Source: Cyclina sinensis (taxonomy: Eukaryota; Mollusca; Bivalvia; Venerida; Veneridae). From it: a stretch of DNA of 64,000 nt. Positions 10,991 through 20,880 of the stretch are shown here, piece after piece; the first letter of the stretch is position 1; every line of letters begins with the position of its first letter. A program made the position numbers and the translations under genes. The stretch is from NCBI GenBank assembly GCA_012932295.1, contig JAAONU010000016.1, forward strand, positions 13,556,111 through 13,620,110, in the 5' to 3' direction. The notes beneath the pieces were generated by a model, which ran no database searches, was not told where the DNA came from, and saw only the letters and a program-made list of their open reading frames with translations.

Positions 10991-12120
10991 AATAATCGAA
11001 CACTTTTTAGCAACGCTAATTTTTCGATGATTTTCGCAAGAGAAAACATATTTGAAGTGAAAGGAGATGGTAAGTTATTTTCTTAGAGTTTATTTCACCA
11101 TATTTTTCCGGGACTGTCGTTTTTAAATTACACATAGCCCAAATACTGGGGAGCAACTCTAGACGAACGCTAAAACAACAACAAACATTCTCAACAATAT
11201 TTTGTATTTACGCAATACTAACTTTGTCTTTAGCGTGCAGTAAATAAATTGAATGAGAAATGTGTCATGGAATTAGGGGAAAGAAAGCAACAGTTATCAA
11301 AAGCGTGTTTATGCCTTGTTTGGATCAAACAAAATTGGGATAGAACATATATTCGGACGGATTCGATGGGCTTCGGATGATTAAACAACAGTGATTTAAC
11401 GTGAATTTATCTGTTAAATTCTGTCGTTTGTTGTTTTTGCTCTGTCATTACATCAATGAATCCTGGGTTAACAGTCATGATGGGGTTATCAGGTTATAGA
11501 AGAAGATTATGTCTTGCGACCCTAACTATTTGATCTAGGTGCTAAAACGACAGTTCCGCATTATTGTCATTATGTGCAAAGAGAAGTATTTTTTATTTCC
11601 AATGACTTCTACTTATTCTTTTTGAAAGCTACTCAGGATTTTTACCCTTCTTCAAATTGACACTGTGTGCATTTTGTAATATCTTCTTTAAATGTGCTTA
11701 GAGTTGACGGATGCTTGGCGTAAACATAAACATTATTAAATGAAAGCTTACAGAAATTACTGACAAAGATATGTGCATGTTGATTTTCTGTTTCTTTATA
11801 TTTGTTTAAAATATAAGGTTAATATATTTAACTTTTGGTATAGTTACAATTTACATGACCTACTAAACAAAACAAAACAGATAAAAAGAGAATATTATGA
11901 AACAACTACTATAATTATTGTCATATATCTATTTTAAATGTAAAGATTTCAAGAAACATGTGCACATGTTACTGTTGAAGAAAACTAGTTAACATGTCAA
12001 GTTGAATTATTTAATTTTGATTGCATAGAGTATTTTTTAATATTTTATGGCGAGCATTGGTCCAATCACTATTTTCGATTTCATGTATTCACTTGTTAAA
12101 GGGTGAGACAAATGTGCGGT

Positions 12121-12175
12121 CAGACGGGGGCAGGAACCAGGGACCCTTTGCTTACAGAGCAAGTACTGTACAGAC
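12121..12175 (-). repeat. tRNA-derived (Thr-like) repeat fragment
   Basis: On the minus strand the sequence reads like the anticodon and T arms of a tRNA: CTTGCTCTGTAAGCAAAGG, with a TGT anticodon position, then GGTCCCTGGTTCCTGCCCC, resembling a degenerate B box. No convincing acceptor stem is seen, so it is more likely a SINE remnant than a tRNA gene. It lies inside the Harbinger element, so it inserted there or was carried by it. Confidence 0.4.
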
Positions 12176-13006
12176 GTATAATGCGCCAAAAATGAATATT
12201 ATAGCCAAGATGAAGGTTGTTCCAAATCCCAGACAGAACCAGTTTTGTTCAGGAACATTTTGCTTTAACAAAAAAGTACAGAAGACGTCATCAATTAAGA
12301 TAGATTGTTTTCCCATATTTCACAAAATGATTATCTTTATTATGAAGTTTACGGTTTGAACGATTTGTTTGTCTATCTACATGTCGTCAACCTTCTGTCG
12401 TGTTTTTTGGTATATTATCTGAATTTATGGGCAGTAAAGCTGACAGGTTTACTTAAAAAGCTGTGAGATAACCTGAATTTAAACATTATTTGAAATGAGT
12501 TCATGATTATCATACAAGAGATAACCAGTTTAATTCATAAAAAATGTCTCTAGCTGCCAATTGAAAAAACAAAATTAAAAAAAAATACTGAAGTCAAAAT
12601 GTTGTTTAAAGCCATGTTTTATCATGGAAAACAGGATGTATCCTTTTCTATTAAGCTATTACTGCACATAGAGGACTTTCAATGCTCTTTAACGCCTTAC
12701 CAAAAATGCCTTGTTTTGACAAATTACAAGGACTAGAGCTTGCTAATAGATACTAACCATGAATCATCGTTTACAATACCTCTACCAAAAATGTTCAAAT
12801 AATATACTTTTGGTCAAAAGTACTTATTACATAACAGCTTTAAATACGTTATTATTACACACCTTTTGTGCATTAATCTGGAAGTCTTCTTGAGGATGTA
12901 TTTGTACAATGTATTTTGACAATAATTTTCACCTGTAAATGCTAGTAAATATATAAACAATTTCATTTAAGTTTAAAACAAAATGTCCTTGATTTTTTGC
13001 TTAGAC

Positions 13007-15304
13007 ATGGCGGCACGTCCAAACATGATGGATATGAATGATATACAGCTGATTGATAGGTACAGGTTCAATAGGAGAGGTTTACAGTACTTGGAGGGTT
13101 TACTGAGAGGAAGGGTTAAACAAAGAGCCCTGCTACACAACAGCCTGTCTAGAATGGAGAAGATTCTCATTGCACTTAGATATTACGCTATCGGTGGCGT
13201 GCAAATAAATGATGGTGACATCCACCAAGTTTCACAATCAACTGTGTCCAAAGTAATAACAGAGGTTACAGAGGCCCTCGCTGCACCTGACATCATCAGG
13301 CAATTTGTCACCTTCCCTAGAAACGTACCGGAGTTGGATAGGCAAGTACAGAAATTTGCGGGGATTGCAGGATTCCCTAAGGTTATTGGCGTCATAGACG
13401 GCACACATGTAAAATATTTGGCACCTTCAGAAGATGAGGACATATATGTAAACCGAAACGGATATCATAGTATAAACGTCCAGTTGATATTTGATGCCTT
13501 TGATAACATCATAGACGTAGTTGCCCGTTGGCCTGGGTCAACACATGATTCCAGTATACTGAAAAACAGTGGTGTCAGACAGCTGTTCGTGACAGGGGTT
13601 ATCCCTGCTGGATACCATCTTCTAGGTGATAGCGGATACCCCTGCCGAAGATGGCTGCTGACCCATACCTTGATCCACAGCCAGGATCCCAGTCATCATA
13701 CAATAGGTAAAATTTAATGAAATTAATTCACAAAAATATCATGTTTGTCTACAATAACCAAAAAAAAGAAAGAAAAGTAAACATTTAACATTAGGTGTTG
13801 TCTGCTTTGCTGATTTAAGAGGCCATGTATATTTAATTGTATAATGTTATAATTTGAGTAATTATCATTGACAGGATTAACTCTGAAGGCATACACACAC
13901 AACAAATCAAAATTTCCACTGAAGGTGTTTATCAGTGTTTTAATATATATGATATTCAACTTAGCAAAAATCATGAAACAAATATAACATTCATTTGTTG
14001 GTTGGGGTATAACATTTTAATGTAATAACATATGCAAGTGACAACATGTATTTCATTGATAACAATTCTATGGAAAAACAGAATGTGTTGTTGATCACAA
14101 TATTTTTTGCATTAGTGTAAAAATTGCAAGGTGATATGCATTGAACAAATAATAAATTATTAATGGGAATATAATTGATAAAATACCTTTACTCTGAGGT
14201 AATCTTTGTCTGATATTATTCATTTTATCACTCTACTTTAAAACATTGGTTTCTGTTTCAGATCTCTCAAGATAACACGATCAAAGGTTGAAAGAGGCAT
14301 TGGGCAACTTAAAAGAAAATTTGGGATTTTGCATTCAGAAATTCGTATGAAAGCAGTAAAAGCCTGCAAGTATGTTATCACTAAAGAGTTTCTTAAAACA
14401 TTATTCTGTCATTCAACAAAGTACATATATATATAGTATATATGCTTAGTTTCAAAAGTACTAAACAGCCCAACTTTGTTTAACTTAACACATTGAATTT
14501 TAACAAACATGATCAAAGTGTAATAATCTATAGTTATACACAGAATAAAATAGTAGAATATACATTGCTTAAAGTTTTGTATGTATAGTAAATAATTTAT
14601 AGCAGATTTTTGCAATTACACTTTCTTTACTTCAGCACATTAAAAATAAAGGACTACTGTTTAAATTGTTATTCTAATGTGAAAGTAAGAATATGTTACT
14701 AAATTCAGCCTGAATTATAACATTTCAAAATATACAATAACAATGAACTGAAGATGTTTGTGACACAAGTTCCATGTATGTTGATTTAGGGTTTACAGAG
14801 TTATGGCCCTTTATATTGTAAGCCTCTTGATCATTGTGCTCTATCCATGACTAGCCTTTCATGTGGCGGTATTAACACCTTCAGTGATAGCTCTTGTTTC
14901 AACTGTTTTTTGTTTACTTTTAATGAATATCAAATACTAAGGTTTCTAGGAAGAGATTTTACAATGAGACCCAGATCTTGGCAGAGTTACAGATCCATAA
15001 GGCAGATCCGTAAGGCAACTGATTTCAAAGCTGCATTTCGGGGGCATAAGTCACATAATAATAATAATAATTGTTTTGTAAACATTGGCATTGCCTTAAA
15101 CTTGAATAAAAAATATTTTCTCTTTTAATTAGGTAAATCATAGGATGTGCTGTGTTGCACAATATCTGCAAGAAGTTGGACATACCAATGCCAGATGTGC
15201 AGAATGGCAATGATGATCAACCTGGACCAAACAATGGCGACAATCAAGGAGCTCCACAAGTTGGACTGAGATACAGAGACTATATAGCAAACATGTATTT
15301 CTAA
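13007..15304 (+). pseudogene. HARBI1-like Harbinger transposase, three exons, one-base frameshift
   Basis: The DDE transposase of the element would cut and join the inverted repeats. Exon 1 (13005-13706) follows an acceptor TTTTTTGCTTAG; I start at the ATG at 13007 just after it. It holds a helix-turn-helix-like N-terminal part (YYAIGGVQINDGDIHQVSQS), GVIDGTH with the first catalytic aspartate (residue 131), WPGSTHDS (D181) and GDSGYP with the second catalytic aspartate (208). Exon 2 (14262-14369) follows TTTCTGTTTCAG and carries KVERGIGQLKRKFG with the catalytic glutamate. Exon 3 (about 15133-15304) carries GCAVLHNICKKLDIP and ends in TAA. At about 13661-13664 one base seems missing: the next frame reads YLDPQPGSQSSYN and splices in phase (AG|A) to exon 2. 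The exon 2/3 join also meets a TAA at 15134-15136. So the gene is broken as read, unless these are assembly errors. Confidence 0.85.
14370..15132. other. Second intron of the transposase, with repeat-like sequence
   Basis: It opens with GTATGT and ends TTTTAATTAG. The centre (14740-14900) contains GTTTACAGAGTTATGGCCCTTT, a phrase like that in the 61.7-62.1 kb repeats (ACAGAGTTATGCCCCTTTTT), so an interspersed repeat may have inserted here. No RNA gene is seen. Confidence 0.35.
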
Positions 15305-15839
15305 AGCAGGTATGTACACTCATTTAGTAATAAAAATAACCTCATTGCTACAGGTAGTGACATACTAACAAGCAGACTGGTTAACAGACCGATGTGACAA
15401 CTCTTATATACCCCTTCAATCATCATTTGCACGGGTATAATAAACATTCTAACACAACAAACTAATAACCTACGTACACAAAGAAAGAAAACAAAACCTC
15501 GTAAAAAATAAGGTCATACATGACTCCATACATCGTTTAATGATGTCAATATGCCTAAGAACAGTATGCCCATACCACGTGACCTTCACATCATTTTTGG
15601 ATAATAACGCAAGCAGAGTTTTGCTCCAATTCAATTTCAAAAACAAGGTCAACTCTTTTATTTCTTTGCCATTTTTTACAAGATATGGCGGAGGCTACAC
15701 CGACAGGCGATTTCTACACACACTACTTCATAAAATTCTTTAGAAATTGACGGGGTTTTTTTGTGAAAACGGGAAAACTATACAAAAATCGAAAGTAGAA
15801 AAAAATCTAGTCACTTTTGCTGTTTCAAATGTTACTTAG

Positions 15840-16380
15840 TGGTATGTATAATGATCACTTTTCTGCTTTGCTTCCATCATATCTGATCAAAATAAGTAAG
15901 CAATAAATTTGAATTGAGCCAAAATTCAACTTGCCATGGTACCCAATAGTCACATGTTATGGACCCACTGTTAGAACACACATCATCTTTCACACAAACT
16001 TTTTCTATTTATAGGGATAAATTATCTGACAAAAATACACAGATATGGACAAAATTGTGACCTGCAAGGTGTTAACAAGGATTTAGTATGATTTGACTTG
16101 GTGAACTAGTTTTTTACCCCATATGACCCAGATTTGAAATTGGTCTATACATGATAGAACATAATTCATATAGATCAACTTAAGAGTGTTAACAAGGATT
16201 TTCTTGTAAAATAATGAAATTTTAGACAATCTAAGGACAATAACTCTGCAATTTATGAATTGATATTGCTCACTATGGAATAAGGTCGCAATCATGTAGT
16301 CACATACTGCAAGTAGGTTTGATCAGTATTGTTTAGTAAATGTTATTGTTAATGCTAGAGTGTTTAAGAACCAGTTGTTG
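15840..16380 (-). repeat. Interspersed repeat fragment related to the 58-60 kb units
   Basis: Read on the minus strand, it holds CTTGTTAACACTCT (near 16180-16195), AAATCTGGGTCATATGGGG (near 16115-16135) and AAAAACTAGTTCACCAAGTC, which are degenerate forms of phrases repeated in 58306-60142 (TTGTTAACACTCTAGAGG, TGGGTCATCTGGGGTCAAAAACTAGGTCAC). It seems to be an old copy of the same or a sister family nested inside the Harbinger element, downstream of the transposase. Confidence 0.5.
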
Positions 16381-16476
16381 TACGACTGGCGACTGACGGA
16401 CAATTACTGATCCTTAAAGCTTGCCTGACCTAAACCTTGCACTACAGTCTTAAAATCAGAGGTTGAAGCTTGTCAG

Positions 16477-16915
16477 TTATTCTTCTAGTTGTCTTTTCAT
16501 CAGTCTAATCTGTAACTTCATTTTTTCTTCCTTTAAAATCTCCAATTTCCTGTGGCACTTGCATTGGCAGCAGATAACGTGCACTGAAGAAGTACTGCTG
16601 GAGAAAAGTAAAATAAAGCCATATATAATTGTTGGTTTCAATAATTATGAAGATAAGGCATACTGATATTCTAAATAAGGTCTGCTTTTCTTTCAAGCCA
16701 TCATTATAATACCATACCTGTCCAAAAGTTTTATTAGCGATTGCTGATACAAATTGTTTTTTTTGTAATGTATCATGTATTACATATTAAAGGCGATCCT
16801 AAAATTTTTTTATATAATTGCAATTATAATTGTTTATTACCTGCCAGCAAAAGGCAAACTTTCTTCCTCTTGGTGGTTAATCACTTCAACTTCAGATACT
16901 GTAGCACTCGATGCA
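16477..16915 (-). CDS. 3' exons of the Harbinger second gene (Myb-like partner), N-terminus not found
   Basis: Two exons with consensus splice sites are readable on the minus strand. The first (16915-16841) follows ATTGTTTCAG and ends GGCAG|GTAATA; it encodes ASSATVSEVEVINHQEEESL and a few more residues. The second (16597-16477) follows ACTTTTCTCCAG and encodes STSSVHVICCQCKCHRK then LEILKEEKMKLQIRLMKRQL before a TAA. The split codon joins in phase, which supports real exons. The acidic stretch followed by a basic coiled-coil-like tail is usual for the C-terminus of Myb/SANT-like proteins that partner Harbinger transposases in nuclear import and end binding. The gene converges on the transposase, as in known elements. 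The Myb/SANT domain itself was not found between 16915 and 17600, so the 5' exon is deleted, too diverged, or missed. Confidence 0.55.
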
Positions 16916-17608
16916 CTGAAACAATAATTTCACACAGCCTTTTACAAATGGGAAACTTGAGTTTTTTGTGTTTATTTTTACATATTATTACTTTATTATA
17001 GTTATGTTAATGATATAAGTAATGGATGTCATTGAATATAAAACAAGGTTTTTATCCCCATTCTCAAAAACTATTAGGAACATTTCATGTTAAGATTTGA
17101 GTATTGCTGTAACAATTTATTCTGAAATAACTGTCATCAATATTAATAGAGATGAAATGTGAGTGACTGATTATTGTACATAAAAAAATGTATACTCTAT
17201 AATTTACACATTTTATAAATTGATGAAGAAATATATTCATTTGTAATGTTTTATACTTGCAGAAGTGAGCAATCATTCTGGCCCACCTACAGATCAGAGA
17301 TAATCAACATGAAGATTATGTTAAGAGGATCATTTTCTGTTTCATCAAGTTGACAAAAAAACTAGTTAACCTGTGTTAGAATTTTTGAAATGAATGTCAT
17401 TACTAGTAAGCTGATGTTTGTATTAAATTGTTATAACTTCACTTGTCTTCATAAAATATTATTTTTTTAAAATTATAATTATAATTTGCAATGTGTTTCT
17501 CATAAAATGATTTGCCATACATATACCTTGACCATTATTGACCAAGATTAAGAAATAAAATTTCTTACCTAAGAAAATATTTGTAAGATTCTTCTAATCT
17601 TAAGTGAA

Positions 17609-17636
17609 ATCTTAAGATGCTACTGAAATACGGCAC
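17609..17636 (-). repeat. Harbinger right terminal inverted repeat
   Basis: Inverted match to 10780-10807 with two mismatches; it ends GGCAC at 17636. Two CTTAAG palindromes lie at or just inside it. Confidence 0.9.
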
Positions 17637-17639
17637 CAG
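17637..17639 (+). repeat. Target site duplication CAG, right copy
   Basis: Direct repeat of 10777-10779. The following bases GACT are complementary in mirror order to AGTC before the left copy, which makes the reconstructed site palindromic. Confidence 0.7.
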
Positions 17640-17978
17640 GACTAGGCTCATGTTTAGGCTAGAGCTGCATAAGAATATAATAATCAGAGTAGCATGTTTA
17701 ACTTTCTTGTGTAATTTTGCTTCAAACTATTATGATCCAAATGCATTTTCTGTTTCTTCCAGTAAAAGAGTGACGCCCATACCCTTGTATAAAATATGCC
17801 ATAACTAACTGAAATACTTGTATACTGGTGTATAACATTTAGCATTCGCAAAACTTTCATATCTTTTAATTGCAAACACTATGCTACATGTATAAGATAT
17901 GTTGCACTATACAATAGCTGTCTTAATTTTTATGTGGTTGAATACTTACTGTAGACTTGTCACTATCATTTACCATAA

Positions 17979-18202
17979 TTGATGTGCAACGTGAGAAAAG
18001 GGTCCTTCTGGTTCAAGTTTGACATTTTGAGATATTTTTGTTCCGTTAATATTGGCTCGATTTCATTAAAAACCTTCAGAATTTTTCTTGTCTAGTCTAA
18101 AACCATAATGGACAATGAAATGTCTAAAAATCATATGGCGAAACACCTCTTCTCTTTAAAGCCTTCATATTTGAAGAAAGGTTTTCTCACATTGCACATC
18201 AA
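17979..18202. mobile_element. Small inverted-repeat element (MITE-like), 224 bp
   Basis: Ends are 21-base inverted repeats with one mismatch: the left reads TTGATGTGCAACGTGAGAAA and the right is its complement (18182-18202). The interior has no coding frame. The target duplication is not clear (flanks are AT-rich), so the superfamily is unknown. It lies 340 bases right of the Harbinger element and does not share its ends. Confidence 0.7.
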
Positions 18203-20720
18203 AATTACTAATTATTTACATGATTTACTCATTTAATTACTGCTTGCAAATTCTACCATCTTGCTTTTGCACAGTTATTCAGATGATAGCATGGCATAGT
18301 TGATAAATTATAATAGAAATTTGATGATTGCACTAGAATCCTGTGCACAAGGCCAGCTTGTGAGAGAAAAAGTCTTGCAATATTCCAACTGGTTTGGTTA
18401 ATCAACCATTTTACCATTTATTTTTGGTGCCTTGTACTTTTAGTATTTAAAAAGGTTCAGACTTATCGTCTAGGGACTCAGTTTCAGAGATTTAGAGATA
18501 ATTCGCGACTTTGTATTAAAGATTAACATTCCTGAGCTATTTTTAAAAATATTTTAACATTTGTACACATTTTTATAAACCGTTTACTTGAAATACTTGA
18601 ATTTTCTGATGTTTATTTCAGTCACGGTTCACTGGTGCGCCATTTTCCTTTGAATATCGTAGAAAGACGGTCGTATTTGGCGGTTATCTTTAAGTGCTAT
18701 TTTGTTAAGAAATTCTATATTTGGTATAGTTGTGAAATAGTGTGAAAGGCTGTTAGTTATTTGACAAATTATAACTTTGTTTAATGTTTTAAAAGATACT
18801 GATTTCTAAAGACATGTATACTGTTGTTGTCACTTTGACAACTTGGTGTTTTGTCGGAATTAAACAGTATTAATTTTATAGTGGCTTATTTGTTTATGTA
18901 GTACTAATAGATTGTCCACTCCGGTTCAATATAATATTAACCCGTCAGTCTACAGGAAAGTTTAATTCAACTAGTTAATCACTTCAAGATCTCACAACTG
19001 ACCGGTTGCTTCGCAAGACCACATGATAAATAGTTAAGAGCATACTACCATCACTTACCCTCACGGTCCAGACCGTGACAATATTACACAGAAAACTGAC
19101 ATGACATTGAAAAAGTCAATATTTTGCATTTGAGACAATACGGAGAGCAGACAAGATGGAAAAGCCAACTGACATTATAACTCTGTTTTAAACAAGTTGA
19201 TACTGTATCTAAGCTTAACGACATATCCATTTGACATACTTATTTAACAAAGTGAGTATAGAAGGAAGCGTGGCGATTCGACATGACTGAACGATTTTAA
19301 AGGAGATAGTGCTTTATTTTAATTTAATAACATGCAGTGTAACAAGTTAATATTGTGAGTATACAAGATAGCATAGAAAATTAATCTACTAACAAGGCTT
19401 TCATTGGCTTTCATTGCTATCTGTCAAAATGATAACTGATTGGTTGAAGTGAATAGAGAATCAACAAGAAAGTGTCATATTGACATATTGATATGATTTT
19501 ATATGTATACATAATAACATATCCATTTGACAAGATAATATAAAGAACAGACCAAATAACATAGACAATTGACATATTAATATGATTTTTAAACAAGATA
19601 ATTCAGTATGTAGACACAACAAAATGATGGCTTATCACATCAGACAATCCAGGTTCAGTAGACAGTTCGCAGATCGACTAGTTGAAGTCACTTAAACATC
19701 AAATACACAAAATGTAAGCAGAATAAAAATAGTTGTAGACGTGAAAAAAAGGAAATGTATATTGGCATAAGTTTCGTTCTGTGCTGTTATCGGGTTACTA
19801 AGAAAACATTTAATAAAACAAGTTTATTATTTTCGAGATTTAAATTCCTTTATATTTTGCAGAGTGACAAATGGAGACAGTGATAATTTGCCGAGTAGAA
19901 GCCTAGTTAAACAATTTCTAAATTTTAGACACCTTTAAACTTGTTGATAACAAATTGATTAATTTCCCTGTCATAGGTCGCAAAGAAATCTTGCGTAAGG
20001 AAAATTATCGAAGCTTATGGCTTTGTTTTCTATTTACTTACTCTGAAGTAAAGTATTGAACTGCAGTAACAAAGTACGTTTAAAACGATAAAATAAAGCT
20101 TGCTTCGAGCCAATGTGCCAGCTCAAAATTTATACTTCATTGAATTTCATACTTACTTTTATTAGGAATACTCTAGATGTTAGGGTATGCCTCTTTAAAT
20201 GTTAAAGCTGCATTAATTTAAAATGAGAATTTGGTAGGATTACAATCAAAATATACTCCAGATTCTTGATAATGTTCGCTTGTCGATACTTAGAAAAGAT
20301 AAGAATTTATATCGAACAACTTTCGTAAATCTTAAAAAATATTCAACGGTTCCGACCTTTTTTGTAATGATAACTATATTGTGTATTACGAATATATTGT
20401 TCTTGATATTTTGAAATTTCATCTGACATTGTGTATTTAGTTCAGAGGTCTGTGTCTCCAGCTACAGTCAATGGACGTTAAAAATACGAGTCATATATGT
20501 GACGAGTTGCGTTCTACAACAAAACCGAGTTGAATAATTTTATATCAGTAGTTGTTTAATTGTAATGTCCGAATTGTGACATGTTTTCCATATAACTTTA
20601 ATTTTCAACATGTTCATTTTTCCGTGTAATTTTCCCAATATTACTCTGCTGCAGTGGAACAGCCGTTTTTAACAGCCGTTATAACACATAGCAAAAATAA
20701 AAATAATCCTTTGTCATCTT
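18203..20720. other. No gene seen; AT-rich, a few palindromes
   Basis: Only short chance frames. A near-perfect palindrome TCACGGTCCAGACCGTGA lies near 19059-19076. Phrases such as ACATATCCATTTGACA and TTGACATATT.ATATGATTTT recur loosely between 19180 and 19620, suggesting an eroded repeat. Confidence 0.4.
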
Positions 20721-20880
20721 GAAAATACTAGTCAAATGATTAAGACAGTAATACTTTTATGAAAATACTGGTCAAATGATTTAGACAGTAATACTTTTAT
20801 GAAAATACTGGTCAAATGATTTAGACAGTAATACTTTTATGAAAATACTGGTCAAATGATTTACAGTAGTAATTTTATGA
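20721..20880 (+). repeat. 40-base tandem repeat, four copies
   Basis: Units begin at 20721, 20761, 20801 and 20841 with GAAAATACTGGTCAAATGAT. The second and third are identical, the first differs at two positions, and the fourth is altered at its end. The near-identity points to recent expansion. Confidence 0.95.

Larger units (their letters stand above)
10780..17636 (+). mobile_element. Harbinger/PIF DNA transposon, 6857 bp, both ends present
   Basis: The element is bounded by 28-base inverted repeats (10780-10807 and 17609-17636; 26 of 28 bases match; shared core TATTTCAGTAGCATCTTAAG) and flanked by a CAG duplication. Inside are a HARBI1-like transposase gene on the plus strand (13007-15304) and, converging from the right, the last two exons of a second gene on the minus strand (16477-16915). 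Autonomous Harbinger elements carry a transposase and a Myb/SANT-like partner, so this is a near-complete autonomous-type copy. The transposase frame is broken and the partner lacks a visible DNA-binding exon. Other repeats seem to have inserted inside (12.1 kb and 15.8-16.4 kb), which explains part of its large size. Removing element and one CAG gives AGTCCAGGACT, a palindrome around CWG. Confidence 0.9.

Noticed and set aside
12021..12359. 112-codon plus-strand frame inside the Harbinger element as its second gene
   Set aside because: No Myb/SANT or other domain; it overlaps a tRNA-like remnant on the other strand, and the two spliced exons at 16477-16915 are a better candidate.
19059..19076. 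Palindrome TCACGGTCCAGACCGTGA as an operator or target site
   Set aside because: Single occurrence with no associated gene; retained only as a note in the region description.
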